This document shows, piece by piece, positions 37,701 to 49,081 of a stretch of DNA of 64,000 bases (the first letter of the stretch is position 1; every line of letters begins with the position of its first letter). This DNA comes from Branchiostoma floridae. Taxonomy: Eukaryota; Chordata; Leptocardii; Amphioxiformes; Branchiostomatidae. A program made the position numbers and the translations under genes. Under the pieces are notes generated by a model. It was not told the DNA's origin and searched no databases. It was given only the letters and a program-made list of their open reading frames with translations. The stretch is taken from the NCBI RefSeq assembly GCF_000003815.2, contig NC_049986.1, forward strand, positions 7,463,665-7,527,664, read 5' to 3'.

Positions 37701-38714
37701 GTTAAACAGCCTCATTACTCATACTGGGTACCTACTGGCTGGCAAAATACACCAGATGATTATTATTATTATTATTATAACATTACCTTGCTGCAGGCTC
37801 AAGACTAGCAAACAAACACACCAACTAACAATACGTATGGACAAAGTTACCCACACAAAAGCATTTATTACGCTTGCTTGCCAAAACTTGAGATTGTTAG
37901 AGTTTATATAGCATTTTATGAAAATGCTCATTTCTTCATCTACAGGCTGCACCCACCTGCCCCTCAGACATTCAGACAGGCACTGAAGGACGACCGCGTG
38001 GGGCAGTACCCCATCCCTGCAGGCACTATTGTCAAGATGAGCCCCGCAGTCATCCACAGGTCTGTCTTTCACTAATATATATAACCGGCTGCACACCGGT
38101 ATAGAGTTTGATCGTCCGAAATCTTTTAGAATTATATTTTTGGTCCAAAATTCTGACTGTGTATAAATATTACACCAACAGTATACTTTTTACCACAAAA
38201 ATGAATTCATCATTCACCGATAAAGATGATAACATTTTTCATTCACACAACATACATAGTCAAAATAGCTGCAAAGAAAACAATACTGTACATGCAGAAA
38301 TATTCCCGGTGGTTTTATGTTCGCGGTTTTCGCGGTAGCCACTTCACCGCGAATTTAAAGCCACCGCGAACTCTACATTTTAGTAGAGTAAATCCTTGCG
38401 AACTTAAATGCATTTACAGTGTTTTATTCCACAGGTTGTCTGAGTACTGGGAAGATCCGGACACCTTTAAACCGGAACGATTCGCCGGCGACGCCAACAA
38501 CAGAAACCCTTACACGTTTCTCCCGTTCATCGCCGGCCCTCGGACGTGCATCGGCAGTAAGTTCGCCCTGGCGGAGATGCGAGCTGTCACGGCGGTGCTG
38601 GTTCAACATTTCCAGTTCCATCCGGTTCCAGGGGTGGAGTGCAAGAATAAACACGGGATTACCATGAGACCAGAGCCAGATCTGTGTCTACGTGTGAGCA
38701 AGGCACCGGCATGA
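28776..38714 (+). CDS. Cytochrome P450 (clan 3/4/46-like), 11 exons
   Basis: Exons are 28776-28913, 29529-29608, 30660-30800, 31927-32033, 32474-32598, 32810-32922, 34081-34214, 35138-35265, 36042-36214, 37946-38059 and 38435-38714, totalling 1533 nt or 510 aa. An N-terminal membrane anchor covers about residues 15-35. The I-helix motif AGHETTS lies at about 319-325, its codons split between exons 8 and 9. The K-helix ETLR is at 377-380, the PERF motif at 431-434, and the haem loop FIAGPRTCIG ends at 458 with ligand Cys456. All catalytic signatures are intact, so it should be an active ER haem monooxygenase; the substrate is unknown. AGHETTS and the haem-loop wording suggest clan 3, 4 or 46 rather than clan 2, but I cannot name a family. 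Introns hold a 58-bp minisatellite, a hAT-like element, a 5S-derived SINE and a MITE. Confidence 0.93.
29309..29445. repeat. Three spaced AGGTGTGACG repeats
   Basis: The block aaggtgtgacgcca, ttaggtgtgacgtcat and ttaggtgtgacgtctt recurs three times at roughly 60-bp intervals in intron 1 of P450-1. It could be a decayed tandem repeat or clustered ATF/CREB-type sites. Confidence 0.4.
29899..30440. mobile_element. Two adjacent repeat fragments in P450-1 intron 2
   Basis: Bases 29899-29989 are a truncated copy of the GCGGTGG/CCACCGCG element family. Bases 29990-30440 are a partial copy of the GGTACCGG-ended family, sharing ggcaggcgttcac and cactccaccaaac with 17370-17775. The adjacency suggests nested insertion. 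Confidence 0.5.
30866..31155. repeat. Interspersed repeat, copy A
   Basis: About 290 bp beginning ggtcaattacggcatgtg and including ttaacgcattgtcgtattg and ccccagcgggga. It matches 47435-47720 in the opposite orientation. A fragment of the left end also occurs at about 45993-46010. The family is unrecognised. Confidence 0.6.
31217..31850. repeat. 58-bp minisatellite, about 10.8 copies
   Basis: The unit starts GATCCTAGACGAGCGTGTGG and repeats every 58 bp at 31217, 31275, 31333, 31391, 31449, 31507, 31565, 31623, 31681, 31739 and 31797. Ten full units look identical; the last is partial with a small internal duplication (ctgctactg). It lies wholly within intron 3 of P450-1. A (GTT)n run follows at about 31884-31908. 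Confidence 0.97.
34572..35007. mobile_element. GGTACCGG-ended element with 8-bp duplication
   Basis: The left terminus is TGGGGCTGGGTACCGGTGCA; the right end inverted reads TAGGGCTGGGTATCGGTACA. Flanks gttatcac and gttatcag match at 7 of 8 bases. Direct and inverted GGTCCAGG motifs cluster near the left end. The structure is hAT-like and non-coding. It lies in P450-1 intron 7. A relative is at 50708-51066. Confidence 0.65.
36342..37274. mobile_element. hAT-like element with internal tandem array
   Basis: The ends are inverted 16-mers: CAGAGGCGGCGGCACC on the left, GGTGCCGCCGCCACTG on the right. Inside are four diverged units of about 190-200 bp, each with a version of ccctctgaaacgccatttcc (near 36478, 36678, 36872 and 37062), and GGGGGCG-rich subterminal blocks. 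The same internal motif occurs in the MITE at 7659-8000, so the families are related. It lies in P450-1 intron 9. Confidence 0.7.
37505..37777 (+). mobile_element. 5S-rRNA-derived SINE
   Basis: Bases 37505-37622 align along their length to eukaryotic 5S rRNA. The start gctacggcc, the ccgatc...gatctcggaag core, gttaagcaa and gcttggatggggacc-like blocks, and the end gctgtagcc are all in order, including the internal pol III control region (A box, intermediate element, C box). A non-5S body and an (ATT)n-type tail (about 37758-37777) follow, which is SINE architecture. Substitutions indicate it is not a functional 5S gene. It lies in P450-1 intron 9. Confidence 0.85.
38284..38420. mobile_element. 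TACTGTAAATGC-family MITE next to last P450-1 acceptor
   Basis: It starts TACTGTACATGCAG and ends AATGCATTTACAGT, 137 bp long, with internal GTTCGCGG and ACCGCGAA arms. It ends 14 bp before the last-exon start at 38435, leaving only gttttattccacag between. Confidence 0.7.
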
Positions 38715-38753
38715 TATGGAAATATTCCTGCCATGAGTACTCTGCTTAGACGT

Positions 38754-39133
38754 AGGGGCCCGGCCGGGCAGCTTTCGTGAGCGAAAAGTATGATATAAAA
38801 GACAATCTACACAAGAATTATAGAGAATAGTCGCGGGCATTATTTGTGAATAGTTTTACGTATACATTTCTATTTTCCGTTGACACAAACAGCCCGACCG
38901 GGCCCCGGTTTGAAAATGTCACGTAGACCATAGGCTTAGATCACATTTCCAAAACCGGGGGCCGGCCAGGCATGCGCAGTTTTTTGGAGCGAAAAGAAAG
39001 ATATAAAAGACAAAAAATACACAGAATGTAAAAAAAAAACATAAGGTTCAAGGGCATGATTTGGGATATAGTATATGTCTAGGTATACATTTTGATTTTT
39101 CGTTTGGTAAAACCGGCCCCGGTTTGAAAATGT
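38754..39133. repeat. Two diverged tandem copies, about 170-185 bp
   Basis: Copy 1 (about 38754-38912) and copy 2 (about 38953-39131) share ggccggcc/ggccgggc, gagcgaaaag, gatataaaagacaa, tatacatt and ccccggtttgaaaatgt in the same order. They begin about 40 bp after the P450-1 stop codon. Confidence 0.65.
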
Positions 39134-40354
39134 TTTCACTATTGAGGGCGTCGCCAGTATAACCAGCTGTCAGCCAATCGGAGAGGATGCATTTGCATGT
39201 CATTAGTGAATCGGGTAGACCGATTTAAGCAGAGGTGAATACAGAGGAAATTCTATGATGCGGGTTCAGCTCTGCTGTAGGAAAATGCGTTCCTTGCAAT
39301 TTTTTTTTCGCTGCGATTTTGCAGTGACCTCTTACCTCAACTGCGAAATTCAAACACCGCGAAAAGTACCGCCAAATGAAAGTACTGCATTACCAGTACT
39401 AACAGTAATCATGCAATGCTTTGTCAGTTATAACTAATAATAGATACTACATTTCTACGGGACAGGTACATTGCTAAAGTTCTAAAGGCCCGATGTACGT
39501 TGTTATATGTTAACATAAACAGAGTCTACAAAAAAGCGCAAGACCCTGTGCATTGTTGGCTCACATTGTCTCAAATTTTACATATTTAAATCTGTGGTCC
39601 TATGTAATGTACGTATGGCGACATTGCTTCTCCTTAATTTTGTTCAAATGTAATTAGATGATTGAGAATTAGACTGTCCTTTCGTGGGCATAACTTAATT
39701 ATAATGTGTCCTGGGAGAGTATCAACAATAATACAGATGATAGGAAATCAAGTAAACATTGCATGAACTGAGAATAAAAGATTGATCTTAGATAAAAACA
39801 ATGTTAAAAATAGCATTTATTCTAATAGGTCAATTCGATGACGTTCCCAGATTATATTGCCATATCATAACGTTATTAATGTTGTTTTCATCTCATATCA
39901 ATATTTTAGTATCAGTTCATGCAATGTTTATTTTTTTACCTACCATCTGCATTATTGTTTGCAATTATCACTTACGTTCAGTCTACGTAAAAAGAGTGTT
40001 TACTTATTAGTTAGCCTTTCTTGTTATTGTCTTTAACAACTCTGCATGTTTAATAATTTAACCAATGACGTTGATGTTTCTCTTATCTCAATCTTTTTAT
40101 TTATTCTTGTACAAATGTATATGTATGCAATATCAGTGTGCATCTTTACTCACCTAATTTACAATCAGTAATGCTTTTCAGTATGTATTTACACGTAGTT
40201 GTTATTCCCATTATCATTTATCTTACTCTACTATCAGCATTTAATTAGATCTATTGCTAAAATATCAGGTAACCGTCTTGTAATTGGAATCGCACACGTT
40301 TCATAGTAAGTAAACATGGTGCCACTGAAGCTAAGATGGAATAACCTGAAAAGT

Positions 40355-40607
40355 AAGAGAGAGAGAGAGGGAGAGGGAGAGAGACAAAGAGAGAGAGAGA
40401 GTGGTAGAGAGAGGAGAGGGAGAGAGACAGGGAGAGAGAGTGAATGAATGAGAGAGAGGTAGAGAGAGAGAGGGGGGGTGAGAGAGGCTGAGAGAGAAAG
40501 AGAGAGAAAGAGAGAGGGAGTGGTAGAGAGAGGAGAGGGAGAGAGAGGGAGAGAGAGAGGGAGAGAGAGGGGGAGTGAATGAGAGAGAGGTAGAGAGAGA
40601 GGGGGGT

Positions 40608-40650
<43 letters not shown>
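40355..40650. repeat. Compound (GA)n-rich microsatellite
   Basis: About 300 bp of near-pure purine on the plus strand: (GA)n mixed with GGGAGA, GGTAGA and GTGAATGA variants. Larger sub-blocks recur (for example gagtggtagagagaggagag), pointing to higher-order duplication. Confidence 0.9.
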
Positions 40651-40653
<3 letters not shown>

Positions 40654-41366
40654 TTTGTTACTCCATGGAAGGTTTCAAGGGATGAGCTTTACAAAAGTTC
40701 GATGACTTTTCTCATTAATGATGTACATTAAATCATTAATAGTTTACCATGAATTACATCATGAAATGTTCATCTTCACTCATGTTCTTCATTTACCATG
40801 ATTGAACAATTGTAGAGATTTCCCAATTATTAAGCAAATTATGTCCACATTTGCATAATTCTAACTGTTCCACCACAACCAAGCTTAATACGGGCGAAAT
40901 ATACGTGTCCCCCATGCAAATTAAGTTTAAACAAACATCATTACTAATTATGTGCATTTTCAATAAAGCCACATACAGCCCAAGAATCATGCCAATCCGT
41001 CAGTACTTGACTTACGCCGATTCAGCCTCACCAACATAAACGCCTCCTGCGCTTCCTGAAAAAGCTGCTAGGAGGCCCGATTACTTCTGTGACTTTTGTC
41101 TCAGTCCATGCGCTATCTACCTCACCAATTTGGTGACCTCGGCTTCTTCACATTTAAAGATACAAAATCCGGAAGTTCTACCATTATGCAGTAACACGCC
41201 GCTATGGGTTTGATATCCTAATATTCTCCGTCAAGACTTGAATACCCACATACGAAACATAAACCGCATCAATAGTTGTATTATCAAGTTTAGGATATCA
41301 TGTTCTCAGATGAATGGACACACACCAAAACTATCCAGGAACATAATATATATATGGCTACGGTAA

Positions 41367-44300
41367 CTAACGCGGAATCGCACAGAGCTGGAACGGATGC
41401 GGCGCCAAGGTCAAACCAAGGACGCCTTCGGTGCTTGGAGGAGGAGCGCCCTCTGGCGTCTTGAAGGTGAAGGACTGCAGCATGGTCGAGAAGAACAGGA
41501 AAAGCTCCATCCTGGCCAGCTGCTCACCCAGGCACACGCGTCGACCTGGATATAAAGAGTTCTGAGAGGTAAGATAAGAAACACAGATAATAGAACGTGT
41601 GTTATCATTACTGCTTTTAAATAGTCCAATTATTATAACATTTCTAAGCCTGGTGCTCGTTAAGAAGCCATGTTTTTGTTAGCATTTCTAGGCATGGATG
41701 GATGTACTTTAGCAACATAGCTAAATAAGCTACGGATACCTGAAATTTGGTGTGTGGCTAGGTCTTCTCATATTAAAGAAATAATTGAATTTTGGACCCT
41801 TTGTGGCTCTCCTATGTACTGAAGAACTGAAGTTTTGGTTTTGATATCTGGTGTTTGGGGCAAGCTATGGTCACGATTGGTAGATAGATGTTGTCAATGT
41901 GTTTGGAAGTGACGTAAGCTTGGACCCTCTAGCAACTTTCTTTGGAACTGCTCGAGCGTTTCAAAAACAAGTTTTGAAACAGGATAAGTTGAAAAGGGAT
42001 GATTGAATTTTCAGAATTCTGGGCTTGGTGTATACAATAATGCGCAAATGCTGCAAATGCTTAATTTGCAAATGATTAAGATTTTATATCTGTGACATTT
42101 AAGCCTTGTAGAAGTGATCGTACCGTGCATGCAAATTAGATCATTTGCATAGGTACTAATACAATGTAATATTGCTTGGCAAAGGTATGGAGTCGTGGAA
42201 CTCTACTTACCTGCTGAAAAAGGTATGAAGGACTCAGGCTTGTTGATGAAGTTTCCTTCCGCGTCCAGAAACCTGTCGGGGTCAAACCGGTCCGGGTCAG
42301 GCCAGAAGGCGGGGTCCATGTGGACGGAGTGCAGGTTCAGTATTATCTGGATCAAACAAAATAGAAAATATATCACTAGACATACACACACGATACAAAC
42401 ATACTAATGAGATGTCCATGGAACTTTTTCTCTCAATCATGTGGCCACCTAGAACTGTGAAAATTGAATAAAAATTGCCGAAATGGAATTCAACATATCC
42501 AAAACAATATTTTCTACACACGGCAGACATATTAAGCAGTATTTTAAGTCAGAGGGGCAAAACCACCACTGAAGATGGCCTACCTATACTATGGTATAAT
42601 ACAAATTCATGGTGCCAGGCTAGCCTCGTTTTGGTGCAATGACCCCGGATGACCCCAGAAAAATCCAAAATGGCCGCCGTAACTGAAAGTGGGAATTTTT
42701 GCAACGATACAAAAAGAACAGTTGTAATCTTAATCATGAGTAGCAATAGCCTGTTGGTATCCAGTCGTATTACAGCTCCCAAGTCTCTACTGAAACTCGG
42801 GAGCTATAATATGGCTGCATACCAGGCTAGAGTGGCAATACCTGGGTTCCTTCAGGGATGTCATATTCCTGCACTTTTACCGCCGCTGTTGTAGCGTGGG
42901 GAACCCCTAGAGGTCCGACGTAACGGATCCTCATGACCTCCATCAGAAAAGCATTCACGTAGGGCAGCTGGGAGCGGTGGGCCAGGGTGGGCAGACTCGC
43001 ACCAACAACGGCATCAAGCTCCTCATGTACCTGTTAAAGCGGAATTGTGCACGTGTTAACTCACATTTTGTTTCTCTTGAAATCGCAGAACCCACAAATT
43101 CTAAAAAATGTGGGGCTTTTCGTCTACCTCTGCTCCCAAAAAAAGAAGTCAAACCCACCCTCTTTAGAAATAGCCAAGCATATAGTGGGCATTCGCTAAA
43201 AAGACATTTTGCTGGGCGTTCGCTATAAAGACCATCGAGAATCGAAAACTTTGATTTATGTCACTTCGGGTCGATGGATTGACTTGAAACTCAGGATTAA
43301 TACATGGGAGCACAACGTGGACATATTCCAAGCAAAAAAAATGAGATTCGTGCAGCGCGGACTTCTCTAGAGTGGGCGTTTGTGGGCATTCGCTAAATAG
43401 ACCATGCGAATAGCCAACACTAGTATTAGAGTAGAATATTGTTCATAACTGTCCATTGTCAGTATGTATATACCATGTACTTGTAATTAGCCCTCGGCAC
43501 GAACTTGCAAATAAACTTCTACTGTTAAAAAACTGTCAAGCAATATCCTTTGAAACATCGTTAACAACTTTCTAGAAGGAATACGCAGAATAATGTTTCG
43601 AGTCAGTAGAATATGTTAAGGAACTTCTGAACCGAAAATGCTGTAAACCTGAATTAAAACCTAGGTTTCCAACAGCCTTTGTTAGACCGGCAAGGTAACT
43701 GTTGATGTTGAAAAGTACCTTGTTTTGTACTTCGGGTTTCAAAGTCATGTAGAGTAGACTCCACAGCAGTGTGTTGGTGGTTGTGTCTGTACCGGCGAGG
43801 AAGAAGTCCTGAGCCATGTACAGGACGTTTTCATCCGTCAGACCCTCCACCTTTTCCTGCAGTTCAAGCTCCAGCAGGCAGAAGTCGATGAAGTCTCGCG
43901 GGTTCTCGCGATCCAGGTGTTCGCGATGGCGGGCCATTTCTTCTTTCAGCACGTTTTGGATCTTGGCGATTTGTCGAGATACACTGACGCTAGCTCGGTT
44001 CACTGTGGGTGGCAATATTTATAGATTGTTGGTAAAGTACTATTTTTTGACAAAATGTCAAACTTTGAAAAGAAGGAAAGTTTTTTATGTGATTTTTTTA
44101 TTTGTCTACAACACAACACAACACAACACAACACAACACAACACAAGACAACAAAACAAAGAAAAGTTCACCAACGTCGCCAGTCTTTACTATAACCATA
44201 TTTTCAGAGTCCAGTGAACCATTAATGAAAATCTTCTAGACAAAGGCGAAGTCCTGGACACCGGACAGAAATAATTTATGATGGGAATCTACATCCGGGC

Positions 44301-47300
44301 ACTTCTGATCAACTGCTGACGTCACATGTCCACAAGGTCAAACGTCCGAGTAAATTTGGTCATTCGAACCTGAAGAACGTTGCAGTACGCACGGTAGAAA
44401 TTACAGTTAGGAAAAATTATAATGAGAACTCTACTCACCCACAGGAACAAACCGCAACAAAGGGAAGACGCTGACGATCTGTCCGGTTCCAACTTCGGCA
44501 ATTACTGTGAAAATTGCTTCAGAGAGCTCGCGGAACGTTTCATCCTCGTAGTCGTAGCGCTTTCCAAACGTCATGGAGCAGACGATGTTTGCAACCGCCA
44601 CGGTGACGTCATGGGCGATGTCAAAGGGCTCACCCTCGTATTCTGCAATCTAAGGTAAATAACGTGTCTATTCAGCCCATATTTAAGATAAAAACGTAAG
44701 ATCTTGCATAACTAATTTTGGCGACACTTTTAGGGAGCGAGGTTAATAACGTGTATTGTAAGCAGATTGCAAGAATTCCAGGAATTGTATATGAATTTTC
44801 TATTTCTATACGGTCATTCGTATGTTTGTTTTGATACCATCCTGGAAAAACCTGGAATTTTGGCAACAAGGGACATACAGTCAAACATACAGCACCGAGT
44901 TTGAAATGGTAGTTTGCGAGGATTTGGAGTTCCTAACAGGGTCATTTTGGCGGTAGAAGAAGTGATGCATGCCTTTAGCATTAAAGTTCAAGTCTTTGTT
45001 GGTGAATTTACCGATCGAGACAATGTTCCTTGGTGAGAAAGATTAGTGGGAACTGAAATCATGTGTAGCTTGCTCATGGTCAATTGATCAACATTTTCTG
45101 TACAGTGGCCACTTGTCTATAGTGGCCATATTTCTCCAGTCCCTTGAGTGACCGCTATAGACAGGTTTGACTGTATGTGGTTTACGTAGACATCAATCAA
45201 GAAGTAGTTATTCAAAAGTAACTAACCCTGTTTCTTAGATAGCTTGCTTCCTCTCGGATGTTCTCCTGAATGCTGCCATTTCCCATCTTCATGCCCAGGT
45301 TCTTAAAGGCTGTGGTGGCGAACTTCTTTCTCTGTTTAAACTGGGTGCCCCAACGTGCAGCAGCAATGTCTTAAGGAACAAAGATGCCATTGATATATAT
45401 ATATGATATATTGACAATCATGTATAGACGTTTTACCACATTATCTTCGTCAAATCAGATGCTATGTACTATATTTGATAATGTACATGCGATTTTAATC
45501 ATTAATACTGCACACCCTAGTTGCAGTGCGCGACAAAAAGTGGTAGGGGTCTATGTTTGAGTTTACATTCCTCATTATTTACTGGGAAATGACGCTAACA
45601 TGACGGAAAAGCGTACTAGGAAATTGTGTGTTTGGGGTGCAAATTGTGTTTTGGTCCCACCCCATTTCCGGGTATCCTTACGCCTTGAATGTAAAGCGGT
45701 CCTGTGACCTAGATCGACCTCTGAGGTGCTGTGTAAGCGAAGTTACGATACCGTGCTACGTGGATGATTAAAAAAAAAACTGTTTCACTAGAATTTTCCT
45801 TATAATTGGCTCGATTACTCTTAACTGTTTCTCTTTCTGTCAGTATCAGTCGTGTTTGCCGGAAAATCTTGTTAATGGATTTTATCCAATGCGAATCGAA
45901 ATTGCCCAATTTTGTCCATCAGTTTCAAAATGAAATTGATGTATTTTTCCTCTCATGTTTCTAAATTAGAGAAGTTGAAGGGTCAGACTCGGGTCAATTA
46001 CGGCATGTGAGTTTCTATCAAACATGTGTCTGGCATAGCCTGGAATCCAGCCGTGTTGTGCTTTGGTCGCTCTCCAAGGTACGCTTCCTGCCAATACGTC
46101 TGGTGTTCGTTCCCATTGGAACAATCGGCATTTGCATATTCGCAGCGATTTCATGGGAGATTTTTGATTGGTCAGACGCGGCGGCCATGTTGATGATAAT
46201 GGAACGCCTGTTCAAACGAGCGTTTGAACCATCCATTATTCAGCCAATCGGAAATCTCATAAAATCTCTGCGAATGTGCAAATGCCGATCGTTCCAATGG
46301 TAACGAACACCAGACGTGTTGGCAAGAAGCGTACCTTCGGGAAGCGACCAAAGCACAACACGGCTGGATTCCAGGCTAGGTCTGGCATTCGGACTGTTCA
46401 TTTTCAGCCCACTTCATGACTTGGACAAGTTGGAGGGTGACTTACACAAGGCTTTGCTATTGGACAGAACGGGAAACTTTCAATGTTTTCATCCAGTTTA
46501 TGAGTGGGAACAATGGAATGTGGATTAATAAACTCATCTGCCTTGTGAAGAGACATGTGACGGGTTGACATCGCAAGTGCAGTACAGATCAGTAACTTTG
46601 TCCATCACCTACAGCGACTGTCCAGAGTTCTCACTCGTATCCTGGCCATAAAACTGTCCTTTTGAAAAACTCAATCCTGTTTTTGGAGACTTATTACATC
46701 ATTATTATGTGTATATAAATATCGACAACTGTCGTTTGGCATAGTACGATAGAAATAAAGCTAAACGGACCCCATACTGTCATACAGTCACAAAATCGGG
46801 TCGGACGAACCAGTGACCGTAGATGACCCCGGGGAACGTGAGCCATTAGAGTAGTCCAATGTTACATTCAATTTACATACAAATTTGCATAAGATTCTTA
46901 AAAGAACAGGAATTTGAAATGTATGGCACACGAAAACTCATTATGGGAAGTCTAATTGTGCCCCTTATAAATAAGTTAACGGTCGAGTGTTCAGCAAATA
47001 TGAAAATATAACGAAAAACGCACCCTAGCAAAAGCAGCATAATGGTACCTTCCGAAGGCGTTCGAAGCCCCCCGGAGTGTGAAATGGCGCGAAAACGGGG
47101 ACTGGCTGACAATGGAACGCTTTTATTATATTACCAACAAAGACTAATGATTAGAATTAGGGCCCCCTAGTGTGTCATTTGCATAACATTTACAAAAGCT
47201 CTTAATATTTCAGGGAGGTATGAGGTCGTCGAACTCTAGTTGATAAGAGTTTGTGTGACTTTATCAAATAACCTAAATAAAATGTAATGAGTTGCACACT

Positions 47301-48484
47301 TTTTTGTCTACAGACATCATTCTACATATAAACAAACCTGGTTTATTTGGCAAAGGTATGTGTTCGTGGAACTCTAGATTTTAATGTTTTTGCCCCAAAA
47401 TTATTTTTATTTCGTCACAAAATCCCAAAAAGCCTTGGACAGATATTTTTCGTTGGAAGAAAGCTCTAATCTCGTAAAAAATACAGGTTATAATACGATA
47501 ATACGTGTCCCCGCTGGGGAATCCATACATCAATGAAACCGTGACAGTATTCTTTAACCAAAATCATCATTTCTAACCCTAAATTGCAGTGCAGCAATTG
47601 AGATAACATGTGCATTTTATATGTACCGCATGGTACTAACAAAGTTGTGTTACAATACGACAATGCGTTAAAAAGTTACAGTGTTTTCAACTAACTTGAA
47701 CCGTGCCACATGCCTTAATTGATCAGAGGAAGTCAGTTGGTCTTGAAACTGAAGGAATATCCTCTCACCCCATCTACAGTTATTATGCTTCAGGACAATT
47801 CCCCGGAGGAGATGGTCGCTATACTTGAGGGTGTGCAATTGAAACCCAAAATAAACTGGGGTGCGCCCATTTAATGGTACATTGCGTAACAAAGACTGTA
47901 TATGTAGCTATACGCCTCCGCGGCACGACTTTTTTTATCCGCCGGGTATACAGAGAACCGAATGGCATGCTTCCTCCCGACCTTTCTTACATGAAAATGT
48001 ATGGATACAGATACTGGTTGATGTCTCCTAACACTTAACCATGACGGCCATGTTTAAAAAAATGGAAATGAAATGTTTTACCTTTTCCGGTAAAATCAAC
48101 TGTCAAATCAAACAGGTAGTTTGGCGGCCTGGATGCGAACAGCTCGGACCTGTCCACGAGCGCGTCCTTGACGGCAGTGTAGCCGTTCAGAACCACCGCG
48201 TCTTTCATCCCCATCCTGACGGTGAAGACGTCCCCGTACTGCCGCCTCCACGCCGTCAGCTGCAGGTGAGGCGCTCGGGCCAAGGCGAGGAGGTGCCCGA
48301 GAACGGGAACGCGCCCTGCCGGGTAAGGGGGCAGGTTTCGGGAACGCTTCAAAAGTGCACATGCCAGGACAAAGGCCGTACAGAAGACCAGAAAAGACTG
48401 TAAATTGAGCCCAGAGATCTGAAAAATCTCCTGAACGGACTGAATTATCCACCGAAAGACCCCGGCAGCCATTTTACAAGTCAC
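41367..48484 (-). CDS. Cytochrome P450, CYP2-like, 7 exons
   Basis: Exons in gene order are 48484-48082, 45369-45227, 44649-44439, 44002-43719, 43030-42842, 42346-42211 and 41545-41367, totalling 1545 nt or 514 aa. An N-terminal hydrophobic anchor is followed by the Pro-rich hinge NLPPYPAG, the classic ER-microsomal layout. The I-helix AGTDTT is at 322-327, the ExxR motif EVMR at 378-381, and the haem loop [13 protein letters not shown] has ligand Cys460, split between exons 6 and 7. AGTDTT, the hinge and the haem-loop form place it in clan 2, nearest to CYP2U/CYP2-type enzymes as I recognise them; the substrate is unknown. Motifs are intact, so it should be active. It is convergent with P450-1, but the two belong to different clans and share no exon boundaries, so this is not a tandem duplicate. 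Confidence 0.93.
44100..44160. repeat. (ACACA)n pentanucleotide microsatellite
   Basis: A pure acaca-type run with a slightly degenerate end (acaagacaac) lies just beyond exon 4 in an intron of the CYP2-like gene. Confidence 0.9.
46028..46387. mobile_element. Foldback MITE with perfect 8-bp duplication
   Basis: The element is 46036-46379, flanked by gtctggca on both sides (46028-46035 and 46380-46387). Its arms are inverted over more than 120 bp, starting AGCCTGGAATCCAGCCGTGT on the left with the reverse complement on the right. The middle holds a second palindrome, gttcaaacgagcgtttgaac. It lies in intron 1 of the CYP2-like gene. The duplication size suggests hAT. Confidence 0.85.
47435..47720. 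repeat. Interspersed repeat, copy B
   Basis: An inverted counterpart of 30866-31155, sharing ccccgctgggga, acaatacgacaatgcgtt and ccacatgccttaattgatc. It lies in intron 1 of the CYP2-like gene. Confidence 0.6.
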
Positions 48485-48614
48485 GACTGGAGTTGATTAA
48501 CTTAAGGACAATGACTAGACAGATCGGTTAGGGGCGCACCTGTGAACTTAATTACGTGTCACTGACTCTTTTCGTAAAGTTGAAACGTCTACGGAGGACC
48601 ATTGAGACAAAACC

Positions 48615-48690
48615 TGCGAAGGAGCTGTGTGCTCACAGCGAATGGGCTGTGTGCTCGGCGAACGAGCCTTGTGCTCACAGCAAAGGGACT
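48615..48690 (-). repeat. Short array of CTGTGTGCTC repeats (inverse of 49590-49790)
   Basis: Three units around gctgtgtgctc/cttgtgctcacagc are the reverse complement of the longer array at 49590-49790. Confidence 0.6.
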
Positions 48691-48696
48691 GCGTAC

Positions 48697-48964
48697 ACCA
48701 GGCTGAAGTTGGCCGCCGATTGGTAGCTGCCGATCCAGACGCCTATTCGTCATTAGACAAATCATAGCATCCCATTCAGACGCTCATTGGAAGGAACTAA
48801 AATTCCTAATTTCCTTTAAAAGCTTAAATGGATATCAAGAACTGCTAGATATTGTCTATTACCACCCTATATATGTATATATAAACATAAATAATAACAG
48901 AAAGTATTATATCAACGATTAAGCATAAACAATTGGCCCAATCGTTGGCAAACTTCAGCCTGGT
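48697..48964. mobile_element. TIR element, 268 bp
   Basis: It begins ACCAGGCTGAAGTTGGCC and ends GGCAAACTTCAGCCTGGT, with further inverted blocks inside (gattgg, gccgat). The interior is AT-rich and non-coding, and no clear target duplication was seen. Confidence 0.55.
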
Positions 48965-49081
48965 CTGAAATCGGCTGCCATACGGCTTGTAGAGCAATCT
49001 GCTACTTATCTAAATGTGGCCCGTTAATCTTTAAGACGAATTTAGATAGCGCATAGCCTAACGTATTCAAAACAAGTATAC

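Larger units (their letters stand above)
38715..41366. other. Intergenic region between convergent P450 genes
   Basis: No exon is recognised. It contains a duplicated GC-rich repeat pair (38754-39133), a canonical AATAAA at about 39773 that could end the P450-1 transcript, and a long GA-rich microsatellite (40355-40650). The remainder is AT-rich and featureless. Confidence 0.5.

Noticed and set aside
46007-46303. 98-residue frame and its antisense partner
   Set aside because: Both lie inside the foldback MITE; open frames arise from the palindrome.
48041-48403. 120-residue plus-strand frame
   Set aside because: Antisense shadow of exon 1 of the CYP2-like gene, which has clear P450 sequence.
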